Below are positions 23,887 through 32,352 of a stretch of 64,000 bases of DNA, in pieces. Within the stretch, counting starts at the first letter, position 1, and every line of letters starts with the position of its first letter. The notes beneath the pieces are model-generated. The model was not told the origin of the DNA. It did not search any database and saw only the letters and a program-made list of their open reading frames with translations. This DNA comes from PALSA-243 sp049522755. Lineage in GTDB: Bacteria; Acidobacteriota; Terriglobia; Bryobacterales; Bryobacteraceae. A program made the translations under genes and the position numbers. The stretch spans positions 1 to 64,000 of the forward strand of contig JBEKNN010000010.1 in assembly GCA_049522755.1 (NCBI GenBank), in the 5' to 3' direction.

Positions 23887-25470
23887 ATGCCGCCGGGGAG
23901 CGCGGTAAAACAATTCATGCCTACCTCATCCCGGCGCGCGTTTCTCGCCGTAGGTTTCGGCGCCGCCGCAGCCACGCGGTTTGCGCTGGCGGATAACTCG
24001 AGCGACCTAACGTCGTTGACGCTGAAGCAGGCCTCCGAGCGCATCCGGTCTAAGAAGGTCTCTCCGGTAGAGCTCACCGAAGCCTGTCTCGACCGCATCA
24101 AGACTTATAACCCGAAGATCGACGCCTGGATCACGGTGATCCGCGACGGCGCGTTGGCGCAGGCCAGGGCGCTCGAAAAGGAACAGGCGGCCGGCCAATT
24201 GCGCGGCCCGCTGCACGGAATTCCCATCGGCCTGAAAGACAATATCGAAACCGCCGGCGTGCGCACCACCGCGGGCAGCAAGACTCTGTCGGGCAACATT
24301 CCGGCCGAGGACGCCGAAGTGACGCGGCGGCTCAAGGCCGCGGGCGCTATCGTAATCGGTAAGTGCAATATGCACGTTTTCGCCTCGGGCGCCACCTCGG
24401 CCGTGAGTTATTACGGGCCGGTGCGCAATCCGTGGAACCTGGAGCTGATCGCGGGCGGCTCTTCCGGCGGCTCGGCGGCCGCGGTTGCCATGCAGAACTG
24501 CTATGCCGCGCTGGGGACCGATACCGGGGGCTCCATCCGCACTCCGTCCGCTATGTGCGGCGTGGTGGGTTTCAAGCCCACCTATGGACGGGTCAGCATC
24601 CGCGGAATTGTGCCGTTGACCTGGTCGCTCGATCACTGCGGGCCGATCGCGCGGACCGTGGAAGATACGGCGATGGTGTTACAGGTCATCGCCGGTTACG
24701 ATCGCCTCGACTTGCAAAGCATCGACTACCCCGTGCCGGATTATTCCGCTGGTATCGGCGCGCCGGTGACGCAGTTCCGGATTGGCATTCCGCCGATGTT
24801 CTACGACGGCCTGGAGGACGAAGTGGCGCACGCCATGGAAGACGCGATCGCGCTGCTGAGCAAGCTGACCAAGGGGTCGCAAGAAGTGGAGATGCCCTCG
24901 ATTCTCGATACCGGCGCGGGCAGCGAGGGGACCGTCTATCGCGAAGCATTGGGCAGCGGTTTTGTCGGCGGAGAGACCACGGGCGGCGGAGCCGGTGGCG
25001 CGGGAGGCGGCGGTGGGGGCGGCGGCAGCGCGCGCGCGGTGGATTACATCCGCGAATGGCGCAACCTGCGCTTGGTACGGCGCAGCGTGGACGATGAAGT
25101 GTTCCAGAAACAAAACGTCGACTTTCTGATTACGCCTACGATTCGCGAGTTGCCCTGGACCATTGAAGAGGAACTGGGGCGGGCCGCCAACGCTCGACCG
25201 CGCAATCCGAAACCGGGAAATACGCGATCTCTGGACGATTACGGATTGCCCACGATCACGCTGCCGTGCGGCTTTTCGAAAGCCGGGCTGCCGATCGGCC
25301 TGCAAATCAGTGGACCGAACCTAGCCGAGACGAATGTGCTCGCGCTGGCCTATGCCTATCAGCAGGCTACCGATTGGCACACGCGCCAGCCGCCGCTTCA
25401 GCCGGACACCAAAGTGCCGGTGCTTTCGAAAACGGCGGCCGCACAGACCGGCGAGGCGCTCAACAGGTAA
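23887..25470 (+). CDS. Amidase-signature hydrolase with Tat signal
   Basis: 527 residues; a start at the ATG 23917 would also keep the Tat signal (Ser-Ser-Arg-Arg-Ala-Phe-Leu-Ala-Val). The amidase signature is complete: Lys in Gly-Leu-Lys-Asp-Asn-Ile, the Gly-Gly-Ser-Ser-Gly-Gly-Ser-Ala block, and Gly-Thr-Asp-Thr-Gly-Gly-Ser-Ile-Arg. These form the Ser-cis-Ser-Lys triad that hydrolyses amides. The enzyme is probably exported folded. A Gly-rich tract of about 20 residues (24980-25030) interrupts the second half of the domain, which is unusual. The substrate is unknown. Confidence 0.88.
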   Translation: MPPGSAVKQFMPTSSRRAFLAVGFGAAAATRFALADNSSDLTSLTLKQASERIRSKKVSPVELTEACLDRIKTYNPKIDAWITVIRDGALAQARALEKEQAAGQLRGPLHGIPIGLKDNIETAGVRTTAGSKTLSGNIPAEDAEVTRRLKAAGAIVIGKCNMHVFASGATSAVSYYGPVRNPWNLELIAGGSSGGSAAAVAMQNCYAALGTDTGGSIRTPSAMCGVVGFKPTYGRVSIRGIVPLTWSLDHCGPIARTVEDTAMVLQVIAGYDRLDLQSIDYPVPDYSAGIGAPVTQFRIGIPPMFYDGLEDEVAHAMEDAIALLSKLTKGSQEVEMPSILDTGAGSEGTVYREALGSGFVGGETTGGGAGGAGGGGGGGGSARAVDYIREWRNLRLVRRSVDDEVFQKQNVDFLITPTIRELPWTIEEELGRAANARPRNPKPGNTRSLDDYGLPTITLPCGFSKAGLPIGLQISGPNLAETNVLALAYAYQQATDWHTRQPPLQPDTKVPVLSKTAAAQTGEALNR

Positions 25471-25502
25471 TGTGGCACCGGCCTCCCGGCCGGTCGATGG
25501 CA

Positions 25503-25545
25503 GATGAAAGCCGGCTGCAGCCATGATTGGCTGCCCCACAAAGCA
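25503..25545. repeat. ~43-bp dispersed repeat, copy 2
   Basis: GATGAAAGCCGGCTGCAGCC, then ATGATTGGCTGCCCCACAAAGCA, lies between the amidase and SDR stops. It is preceded at 25476-25494 by a short CCGGCC palindrome. It matches the copies at 23232 and 63000. Confidence 0.8.
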
Positions 25546-26334
25546 CTACAACTCGGGGAAGCGGCTCACGGGAAAAGTATCGAGCGGCGTGGAGCGCTGC
25601 TGCACCAGCACTCCGCCATCCACCACCAGACACGCGCCGGTGATGTAGCGGGCATCTTCCGTGGCCAGAAATACGGTTGGTCCGGCCAAGTCTTCCGCGT
25701 CGCCCAGGCGGCCCATCGGAACCACTTGCCCGCGCTCGGCGGCAAGTGCGTCGTCAATGTCGTAAGTGCGGATCAGGCCAGGCACAACGGCGTTGACGCG
25801 GATTCCGTATGGCGCCAGATCGAGCGCCATGGCCCGGGTCATAGCCTCGATGCCGCCCTTGGACGCATCGTAGGCCACGTTGCCGCGGTGCGCGCGAGTG
25901 GCCCCGCCGCTCGACATGTGAATGATGGCGCCGGAACGCTTCCGGGCCATCACGTGCGCAGCCCGCAACGAGCAGAGGAACGCGCCCTTGAGGTTGACGC
26001 CCAGGACGTGGTCCCACCAGGCTTCGTCGCCTTCCAGAAAGTGGCGCGCGGCGTAAATATCGCCGGCATTGTTCACCAGCACGTCGATGGTTCCGAAGCG
26101 GTCGAGCAACTGGTCGAACATGGCGTCGACTTGCGCCTTGCTGGAGACGTCTGCGGCGATGCCGGTTGCCTCGGGGATAGCCGCGGCCACTTCGCGGGCG
26201 CGGTCTTCGTGCAGGTCGTTGACGGCCACCAGGGCCCCTTCGGCGCCGAAGCGCTCGGCGATGGCGCGGCCGATTCCGTGGCCGGCGCCGGTGACCAGGA
26301 CGACTTTGCCGGCGAATCGTTGGGATGAGTTCAT
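25546..26334 (-). CDS. SDR-family oxidoreductase
   Basis: 262 residues. Cofactor motif Thr-Gly-Ala-Gly-His-Gly-Ile-Gly at ~14-21, Asn-Asn-Ala-Gly at ~90, catalytic Ser in Met-Ser-Ser-Gly-Gly, and Tyr-x3-Lys in Tyr-Asp-Ala-Ser-Lys. This is a classical short-chain dehydrogenase of the glucose dehydrogenase/3-oxoacyl reductase type. An acidic residue after the second strand (Val-Asn-Asp-Leu) suggests NAD. The substrate cannot be told. It is divergent from the sdhC gene. Confidence 0.88.
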   Translation of the reverse strand: MNSSQRFAGKVVLVTGAGHGIGRAIAERFGAEGALVAVNDLHEDRAREVAAAIPEATGIAADVSSKAQVDAMFDQLLDRFGTIDVLVNNAGDIYAARHFLEGDEAWWDHVLGVNLKGAFLCSLRAAHVMARKRSGAIIHMSSGGATRAHRGNVAYDASKGGIEAMTRAMALDLAPYGIRVNAVVPGLIRTYDIDDALAAERGQVVPMGRLGDAEDLAGPTVFLATEDARYITGACLVVDGGVLVQQRSTPLDTFPVSRFPEL

Positions 26335-26394
26335 GTTAGTAGGCTAACAGCCAGGCGGTGAGCCAGGGCGCCTGCACGGGGCTATACTGGAATT

Positions 26395-27111
26395 TTGAAA
26401 CCACCGACTTCCGCGCCACTGTCCACTGTCGCTTCTACAACAATTCGTTTCTACGACGCAGCCATCGGCAAGAAAGTTCTGATGGCGGTCACCGGCATCA
26501 TCCTGTTCGGATATGTGCTGGGCCACATGTTAGGGAACCTTCAGATTTTTGCGCCCGATCGCGATCAGATCAACCATTACGCGGCGTTTCTACACAGTCC
26601 TGCGAACGTTGTTCCGCTGTGGGCCATTCGCGTGATTTTGCTCGCGGCGGTGGTGCTGCACATTGTTGCGGCCCTCCAGCTTACGAACCTGAAGAGCGAC
26701 GCGCGGCCGCAGGGATACATCAAGAAGAAGAACGTGCCCTCTTCCTACGCCGCTCGCACCATGATTTGGAGCGGGCCAATCATCGCGGCATTTGTGATTT
26801 TTCACGTGCTGCACCTCACCGTGGGCGCGGTGATGCCGTTGCGCGAAGTGGGCGCGAACCAACCGGATGTGCGCTACAACGTGGTGAGCGCTTTTCAGAA
26901 TCCCGCGGTGTCGCTGTTCTACATTCTCGCCGTGGCGTTGTTGTGCATCCACCTGTATCACGGGCTGTGGAGCATGCTGCAATCGCTCGGCTGGGTCAGC
27001 CCGCGCCGTTCGCAGGCCATCAAAAATGGCGCGGCTGCGTTCGCGATTCTGGTTTGTCTGGGGTTCGTTTCCGTGCCTGTCGCGGTGATGGCGGGGCTGG
27101 TGACGTACTAG
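26395..27111 (+). CDS. sdhC: Succinate dehydrogenase cytochrome b558 subunit (type B)
   Basis: 238 residues from a TTG. A TATACT -10 at 26383-26388 places transcription start at or very near this codon, so the mRNA may have almost no leader. Five membrane helices carry the haem-ligand histidines expected in the family (Gly-His-Met-Leu-Gly-Asn-Leu, Val-Leu-His-Ile-Val, Phe-His-Val-Leu-His-Leu, His-Leu-Tyr-His-Gly-Leu-Trp). It anchors the SdhAB dimer and passes electrons to quinone. It is the first gene of a three-gene set, with sdhA 33 bp downstream. Confidence 0.9.
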   Translation: MKPPTSAPLSTVASTTIRFYDAAIGKKVLMAVTGIILFGYVLGHMLGNLQIFAPDRDQINHYAAFLHSPANVVPLWAIRVILLAAVVLHIVAALQLTNLKSDARPQGYIKKKNVPSSYAARTMIWSGPIIAAFVIFHVLHLTVGAVMPLREVGANQPDVRYNVVSAFQNPAVSLFYILAVALLCIHLYHGLWSMLQSLGWVSPRRSQAIKNGAAAFAILVCLGFVSVPVAVMAGLVTY

Positions 27112-27144
27112 GCACTGACTTAGTGAATCATGACTGAATGAACC

Positions 27145-29058
27145 ATGGAACTCGATTCGAAGTGCCCCAGCGGACCGATTGAGACGCGCTGGGACCGCGG
27201 CCGGTTCTCGCTGAAACTGGTCAACCCCGCCAACAAGCGCAAGCATACGATTATCGTGGTGGGCACGGGCCTGGCCGGCGGATCGGCGGCGGCGACGCTT
27301 GCCGAGCTTGGCTATAACATTAAGAGTTTTTGCTTTCAGGATTCGCCGCGGCGCGCGCACAGCATCGCGGCGCAGGGCGGAATCAACGCCGCCAAGAACT
27401 ATCACAACGACGGAGACAGCATTTACCGGCTGTTCTACGACACGGTGAAGGGCGGCGATTTCCGCTCGCGCGAATCGAACGTCTACCGGCTGGCGCAGAT
27501 CAGCGTCAACATCATCGACCAGTGCGTGGCGCAAGGCGTGCCGTTCGCGCGCGAGTACTCCGGGTACCTGGATAACCGCAGCTTCGGCGGCGCGCAGGTT
27601 TCGCGCACGTTCTATGCGCGCGGGCAGACGGGGCAGCAATTGCTGTTGGGGGCGTATCAGGCGCTGGAGTGGCAAATCGGGCAAGGGCGCGTCGCCATGT
27701 ATCCGCGCACGGAGATGCTCGATCTGATTGTGATCGACGGGAGCGCGCGCGGCATCGTCACGCGCAATTTAATCACGGGTAAAGTGGAATCGCACATCGC
27801 GGACGCGGTGGTGCTGGCCACCGGCGGCTACGGCAACGTCTATTACCTTTCCACGAATGCCAAAGGTTCGAACGCGACGGCGATCTGGCGCGCGTACAAG
27901 CGCGGCGCGCTGTTTGCGAACCCGTGCTTCACGCAAATCCATCCCACGTGCATTCCGGTCTCGGGCGAGTATCAATCGAAGCTGACACTGATGAGCGAAT
28001 CGCTGCGCAACGATGGACGGGTATGGGTGCCCTTGAAGAAGGGCGACACGCGGCCGCCCAACCAGATTCCGGAGACGGAGCGCGATTACTACCTGGAGCG
28101 CCGCTATCCCAGCTTCGGCAACCTGGTGCCGCGCGACGTGGCTTCGCGCAACGCCAAGCTGGTGTGCGACGAAGGCCGCGGCGTGGGCGCAACGGGATTA
28201 GCGGTGTATCTGGATTTCCGCGACGCCATCGAGCGGCTTGGGCGGGAAACCATCGCCGACCGCTACGGCAACCTGTTCGAAATGTATGAGCGCATCACCG
28301 GCGAAGACCCATATCAGACCCCGATGCGCATCTTCCCCGCGATCCACTACACTATGGGCGGGCTGTGGGTGGATTATAACCTGATGACGACCATCCCGGG
28401 CCTGTATGCGATCGGCGAAGCGAATTTCTCGGATCACGGCGCCAACCGGCTGGGCGCGAGCGCGCTCATGCAGGGACTGGCGGACGGCTATTTCGTTCTG
28501 CCGAATACCATCAACGATTACATTGCCGCGGCGAAACCGGAAAAAGTCGACGCGTCGCATCCGGCGGTTCGCGAGGCCGAACAGCAAGTGGCCGCGCTCA
28601 CCAAGAGGCTGCTGGATATTCACGGAACGCGCTCGGTGGATTCCTATCATCGCGAGTTGGGCAAGCTGATGTGGGACTACTGCGGCATGTCGCGCACCGC
28701 CGCGGGTCTGAAGCACGCGCTGGCGAGAATTCCGGAGTTGCGGGAACAGTTCTGGCGCGATCTCAGAGTTGTCGGCGACGGCGAGCAGCTGAACCAGTCG
28801 CTGGAAAAGGCCGGGCGCGTGGCCGATTTCCTCGAATTGGCGGAGCTGATTTGCACGGATGCGCTGGAGCGCAATGAATCGTGCGGCGGCCATTTCCGCG
28901 AGGAGTATCAGACCGCGGACGGTGAAGCGGCGCGCGACGACGCGAATTATTCCTACGCCGCGGCATGGGGATTCCGCGGCGTGGGCGTTCACCCCCAGCT
29001 GCACAAGGAGCCGCTCGATTTCGAATACGTGCATCCGGCGCAGCGGAGCTACAAGTAA
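27145..29058 (+). CDS. sdhA: Succinate dehydrogenase/fumarate reductase flavoprotein (type B)
   Basis: 637 residues. The FAD site is at ~35 (Val-Val-Gly-Thr-Gly-Leu-Ala-Gly-Gly). The flavin-attachment region His-Ser-Ile-Ala-Ala-Gln-Gly-Gly-Ile-Asn and the active-site block His-Pro-Thr-Cys-Ile-Pro are present. A later His-Tyr-Thr-Met-Gly-Gly and Gly-Ala-Asn-Arg-Leu-Gly complete the core. It oxidises succinate to fumarate, or the reverse. It is closer to Bacteroidetes/Chlamydia-type SdhA than to the second copy here. Its stop overlaps the next start (TAATG). Confidence 0.93.
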   Translation: MELDSKCPSGPIETRWDRGRFSLKLVNPANKRKHTIIVVGTGLAGGSAAATLAELGYNIKSFCFQDSPRRAHSIAAQGGINAAKNYHNDGDSIYRLFYDTVKGGDFRSRESNVYRLAQISVNIIDQCVAQGVPFAREYSGYLDNRSFGGAQVSRTFYARGQTGQQLLLGAYQALEWQIGQGRVAMYPRTEMLDLIVIDGSARGIVTRNLITGKVESHIADAVVLATGGYGNVYYLSTNAKGSNATAIWRAYKRGALFANPCFTQIHPTCIPVSGEYQSKLTLMSESLRNDGRVWVPLKKGDTRPPNQIPETERDYYLERRYPSFGNLVPRDVASRNAKLVCDEGRGVGATGLAVYLDFRDAIERLGRETIADRYGNLFEMYERITGEDPYQTPMRIFPAIHYTMGGLWVDYNLMTTIPGLYAIGEANFSDHGANRLGASALMQGLADGYFVLPNTINDYIAAAKPEKVDASHPAVREAEQQVAALTKRLLDIHGTRSVDSYHRELGKLMWDYCGMSRTAAGLKHALARIPELREQFWRDLRVVGDGEQLNQSLEKAGRVADFLELAELICTDALERNESCGGHFREEYQTADGEAARDDANYSYAAAWGFRGVGVHPQLHKEPLDFEYVHPAQRSYK

Positions 29059-29801
29059 TGCGCATCGTTCTGCATATCTGGCGGCAGCGCAACTCGAGCG
29101 ACAAGGGCCGCATGGTGCGCTACGAAGTTCCGAATGTCAACGAGCACATGTCGTTCCTTGAGATGCTGGATATCCTGAACGAGGACCTGATTGCGCGCAA
29201 CGAAGACCCGGTAGCCTTTGACAGCGATTGCCGCGAGGGCATCTGCGGCATGTGCGGCTGCATGGTGAATGGCGTGGCGCACGGCCCGGCGCGCGGCACG
29301 ACGCTGTGCCAGCTTCACATGCGCCATTTTAAGGACGGCGACGAGCTATACCTGGAACCGTGGCGCGCCCGCGCGTTCCCGGTGATCAAAGATCTGATCG
29401 TGGACCGGACGGCGTTCGACCGGCTGATTGCCGCGGGTGGATTCATCTCCGTTTCCACCGGCAGTGCGCCCGACGGCAATGCGATTCTGATTCCGAAACA
29501 CGATGCCGACCGCGCCATGGATGCGGCTGCCTGTATCGGCTGCGGCGCTTGCGTGGCCATGTGTCCGAACGCTTCGGCGTCGCTATTCATGGGCGCGAAG
29601 ATCGCCCACTTGGGGACGCTGCCGCAGGGTCAGCCGGAGCGCGGGTCGCGGGTGTTGGCGATGGTGGCGCAGGCGAAAGAGGAGACATTCGGAAGCTGCG
29701 CCAACATAGGCGAGTGCGAAGCGGTTTGTCCGAAAGGGATCAAGCTCGACGTGATTGGTCGGATGAATTGGGATTTTATCCGGGCGAGCTGGGGCTGGTG
29801 A
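29058..29801 (+). CDS. sdhB: Succinate dehydrogenase iron-sulfur subunit (type B)
   Basis: 247 residues from the ATG that overlaps the sdhA stop by one base. The 2Fe-2S ligands are in Cys-Arg-Glu-Gly-Ile-Cys-Gly-Met-Cys-Gly-Cys, with a distal Cys. The 4Fe-4S and 3Fe-4S ligands are in Cys-Ile-Gly-Cys-Gly-Ala-Cys and later Cys-Ala-Asn-Ile-Gly-Glu-Cys and Cys-Pro. It carries electrons from SdhA to the haem subunit. With sdhC and sdhA it makes a full complex II set. Confidence 0.93.
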   Translation: MRIVLHIWRQRNSSDKGRMVRYEVPNVNEHMSFLEMLDILNEDLIARNEDPVAFDSDCREGICGMCGCMVNGVAHGPARGTTLCQLHMRHFKDGDELYLEPWRARAFPVIKDLIVDRTAFDRLIAAGGFISVSTGSAPDGNAILIPKHDADRAMDAAACIGCGACVAMCPNASASLFMGAKIAHLGTLPQGQPERGSRVLAMVAQAKEETFGSCANIGECEAVCPKGIKLDVIGRMNWDFIRASWGW

Positions 29802-29817
29802 ACGGCGGGTAAGTTAT

Positions 29818-30309
29818 CTAAGCCAGGGTCTGCCTCAAATATCCGGCCACGTCGCTGACGAAGCGGTGAACCGAAACCTCGGCGATGCGGTGTCCGACGA
29901 TCGCGTTCACGGCTTTTCCCACTGTGCCCAGCGGCGGTTCGTAAAGACCGGCGAAATCCAACTGCGTTTCGGTGCGAGTCAATGGATAAACGGAGAGTTC
30001 CGCCTTCATGAATGGGAACAGGCTCGGCATTTTCGCCGCCTGCCATTCCAGCTGCAACCGCGTTACGGGGCCCGCCATGGCTTCGGATGCCTGCTCCTCG
30101 ATCTTCGTTACGGAGATGACGATATCGGCTTCGACCCCTATTCCGCCTATGTCGACGCGCAGCTCGGAAGCAACTGACCGCGCGCGGGACGCAGCGGCCT
30201 TGGTGGCCGACTGGAACACCGCCAGCGCGTCTTTGCTCAGCGCGTCGCGGACTTGCTCATACGGATGATTGACGTAGTCGTAGCACGAAATCTCACGCCC
30301 TTTGCTCAT
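29818..30309 (-). CDS. Conserved hypothetical protein, SRPBCC-like
   Basis: 163 residues from the ATG at 30309; an in-frame start at 30372 would add 21 residues of poor composition. No signal peptide. The order of beta strands with a long C-terminal helix (Val-Gly-His-Arg-Ile-Ala-Glu-Val-Ser-Val-His-Arg-Phe-Val) suggests an SRPBCC-type lipid-binding fold. This is a guess from the pattern. It lies at the end of the first sdh operon on the opposite strand. Confidence 0.6.
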   Translation of the reverse strand: MSKGREISCYDYVNHPYEQVRDALSKDALAVFQSATKAAASRARSVASELRVDIGGIGVEADIVISVTKIEEQASEAMAGPVTRLQLEWQAAKMPSLFPFMKAELSVYPLTRTETQLDFAGLYEPPLGTVGKAVNAIVGHRIAEVSVHRFVSDVAGYLRQTLA

Positions 30310-30393
30310 CGGAATCGCTCCGCCATACTGCGTATCGTAGCGTACTCTAGGTTGCCCACCGGCGGCTGGCAAGCTAAAGCATGCCCCACCAAA

Positions 30394-30894
30394 CTACTCG
30401 TTCATAATCGGTTGCATTTCTTCGAACGGCAGCGGGCGTACGGCGGAGTTCTTCATAATGATGCGCGCGCAGGTGTTCCAACGCAGAATCGCATCGTCGT
30501 TGCCGGATGGCCGGATGGCCTCCGCCTCTTCGTATAGCTCCATTGCCTTGCGCAACGCGTGATACGCCGCCGCAGCGCTACTGGGACGCCCTTGCCGCAG
30601 GTGCGCGTGCGCCTCGCGCTCCCACACGATGCCGCCGTAGTAGGCGCGGTCGTAACGACTCGGCATGCGCCCCAGCAGTTCGCGCGCGCTAGCCGGCGTG
30701 GCGCCAGCGCCGAATTGGTCTGTGCGCGCCAGAAGCAGGGCAATCAGGGCCTGCTCGTTGTCGGGCGCTATCGAGAGAATATCCAGGCAGATGCTCTCGG
30801 CCAGGTTGGGCTCATTCAACAGCCGGTAACGCTCTACCTTTGATAGCGCCTCGGCGATGCTTTCCGGCGAGATGCGCTTCAGATCGAATTGCAT
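30394..30894 (-). CDS. TPR-like hypothetical protein
   Basis: 166 residues, all helical. Repeats of the type Ala-Glu-Ser-Ile-Cys-Leu-Asp-Ile-Leu and Ala-Tyr-His-Ala-Leu-Arg-Lys-Ala-Met-Glu-Leu-Tyr suggest two or three TPR units. No catalytic motif is seen. It lies 84 bp upstream (in minus-strand sense) of the hypothetical gene ending at 29818. A scaffold role is likely, but the partner is unknown. Confidence 0.65.
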   Translation of the reverse strand: MQFDLKRISPESIAEALSKVERYRLLNEPNLAESICLDILSIAPDNEQALIALLLARTDQFGAGATPASARELLGRMPSRYDRAYYGGIVWEREAHAHLRQGRPSSAAAAYHALRKAMELYEEAEAIRPSGNDDAILRWNTCARIIMKNSAVRPLPFEEMQPIMNE

Positions 30895-30943
30895 GATGAC
30901 CTCGGTCTACAAATTCGATCTTAGCGGAATTAAAGCCTGGCGT

Positions 30944-31228
30944 TTATATGCAGTCGGAGCCGGTCCCACATGCCCCACCCAAAAAGAACAAGATCAATGC
31001 CATCGGCCACCAAAACACCAGTGGCGCTCCGGCCAGCATCCACAGGCCGCGCTTCCCAAGTCTCAGCAGCGCGATGATCGCGAGCAAGCTCCAGAGCGCG
31101 CCGAGCGCCAAGCTCACAACGAAATAATCCGACGTGCTCGGCGTCAAAGGCAATATCGTCCATCGCATAGAAACCGCTAGTGCGCCCAGTGTCAATGACC
31201 CGAGCAAGAATCGACCGAATTGCTTCAT
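30944..31228 (-). CDS. Small membrane protein, unknown
   Basis: 94 residues with three predicted membrane helices (~8-25, ~38-60, ~66-86) and a short tail ending Gly-Thr-Gly-Ser-Asp-Cys-Ile. No family was recognised. The hydrophobic pattern is continuous and has no frame breaks, so it looks like a real gene. Confidence 0.6.
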   Translation of the reverse strand: MKQFGRFLLGSLTLGALAVSMRWTILPLTPSTSDYFVVSLALGALWSLLAIIALLRLGKRGLWMLAGAPLVFWWPMALILFFLGGACGTGSDCI

Positions 31229-31261
31229 ATACTTTTTCGCGGCCTTACGGCGACCTCGATG

Positions 31262-31489
31262 TCACTCATTGGCCCGGCTCAAGTGCCGTAGCACCACGAT
31301 CATATTGCCCACGCCAAGCTTTTGCGGGTCGGGATCGGCGAGGCGGGTCTCAATGGGAATCCAATCGAGGATGGTTCCCAGGTCCGCGACGATTTCGCCT
31401 GTGGCGCGGTCCCTGGGAGGATGAGTTTTCTCCCATTCATTGAACCGCGCTAAAGCTTCGTGGAACGCTTGGATTTCCTCGCGGAGCAT
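31262..31489 (-). CDS. Small hypothetical protein
   Basis: 75 residues, soluble, rich in charged residues. The N-terminal helix (Glu-Glu-Ile-Gln-Ala-Phe-His-Glu-Ala-Leu) is followed by a short beta region. It resembles the small proteins that accompany nucleases or TA genes, but no partner is visible. It is upstream of the small membrane protein on the same strand. Confidence 0.5.
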   Translation of the reverse strand: MLREEIQAFHEALARFNEWEKTHPPRDRATGEIVADLGTILDWIPIETRLADPDPQKLGVGNMIVVLRHLSRANE

Positions 31490-31538
31490 CGACTTTATGG
31501 TAACGGATTAGGCAGCGCGGTTTCCGCCGGCAAAAGAC

Positions 31539-31560
31539 GCGTTCACACGAGTGTGAACGC
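31539..31560 (-). terminator. Probable terminator after the second sdh operon
   Basis: GCGTTCACAC and GTGTGAACGC form a perfect 10-bp stem around two bases. On the minus strand it is followed by a short T-rich run (GTCTTTTG). It lies about 50 bp past the sdhB stop at 31609. The T-tract is weak, so it may instead be a repeat or operator. Confidence 0.5.
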
Positions 31561-31608
31561 TGCACGCAGGAGTGCGCGCGCCACGCACCATGGGCCACGG
31601 GCCACGTC

Positions 31609-32352
31609 TCAGTTTCCTCCAAACATGCGGAAGAGTTTCGATAGCGGGTCGAAGAACCTATCCACTACCCGCTCCTTCAGGGGAATAATCGCGTTGTCGG
31701 TGATGGTGATGCTCTCGGGGCAGACCTTGGTGCAGCACTTGGTGATGTTGCACAGGCCAATGCCGTGCTGCTGGCGCAATGCCGGGACCCGGTCGGCCAC
31801 GTCGAGCGGGTGCATTTCGAGCGCGGCCGTGTACACCAGGAAGCGCGGACCGATGAACTCGTCGTGCATGTGATGGTCGCGCAGCACGTGGCATACGTCC
31901 TGGCACAGGAAGCACTCGATGCACTTGCGGAATTCCTGGACGCGGTCGGAATCCTCCTGCGCCATCCGCCATGTGCCGTCGGCGGCGTCGGGCTTGCGCG
32001 GCTGGAATTTCGCGATGCCCTTTTTGACGCGGAAGTTCCAGCTCACATCCGTCACCAGGTCGCGAACATGTGGAAAGGCTTTCATCGGCTCGATGGTCAC
32101 GGGCTTATCGAGCGGCAGAGTGTTCAGCCGCGTCATGCACATCAGCTTGGGCATGCCGTTGATCTCGGCGGAGCACGAACCGCACTTGCCAGCCTTGCAG
32201 TTCCAGCGGACCGCCATGTCGCCGGCTTGCTCGGCCTGTATGCGGTGCACGGCATCGAGCACCACCATGCCGGCGTCGGCCTCGGTGGAATAGTCGCGGA
32301 ACTCTCCCTGGCCTTGTTCCCCGCGCCAGATGCGAAACGTCGCCTGCGCCAT
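31609..32352 (-). CDS. sdhB: Succinate dehydrogenase/fumarate reductase iron-sulfur subunit (Sdh1-like)
   Basis: 247 residues. 2Fe-2S ligands lie in Cys-Lys-Ala-Gly-Lys-Cys-Gly-Ser-Cys. The two other clusters are in Cys-Ile-Glu-Cys-Phe-Leu-Cys-Gln-Asp-Val-Cys and Cys-Asn-Ile-Thr-Lys-Cys-Cys-Thr-Lys-Val-Cys. The last motif and the general length match the mycobacterial Rv0247c type rather than the sdhB at 29058. Starts at once after the sdhA stop. Together they form the second complex II set. Confidence 0.92.
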   Translation of the reverse strand: MAQATFRIWRGEQGQGEFRDYSTEADAGMVVLDAVHRIQAEQAGDMAVRWNCKAGKCGSCSAEINGMPKLMCMTRLNTLPLDKPVTIEPMKAFPHVRDLVTDVSWNFRVKKGIAKFQPRKPDAADGTWRMAQEDSDRVQEFRKCIECFLCQDVCHVLRDHHMHDEFIGPRFLVYTAALEMHPLDVADRVPALRQQHGIGLCNITKCCTKVCPESITITDNAIIPLKERVVDRFFDPLSKLFRMFGGN

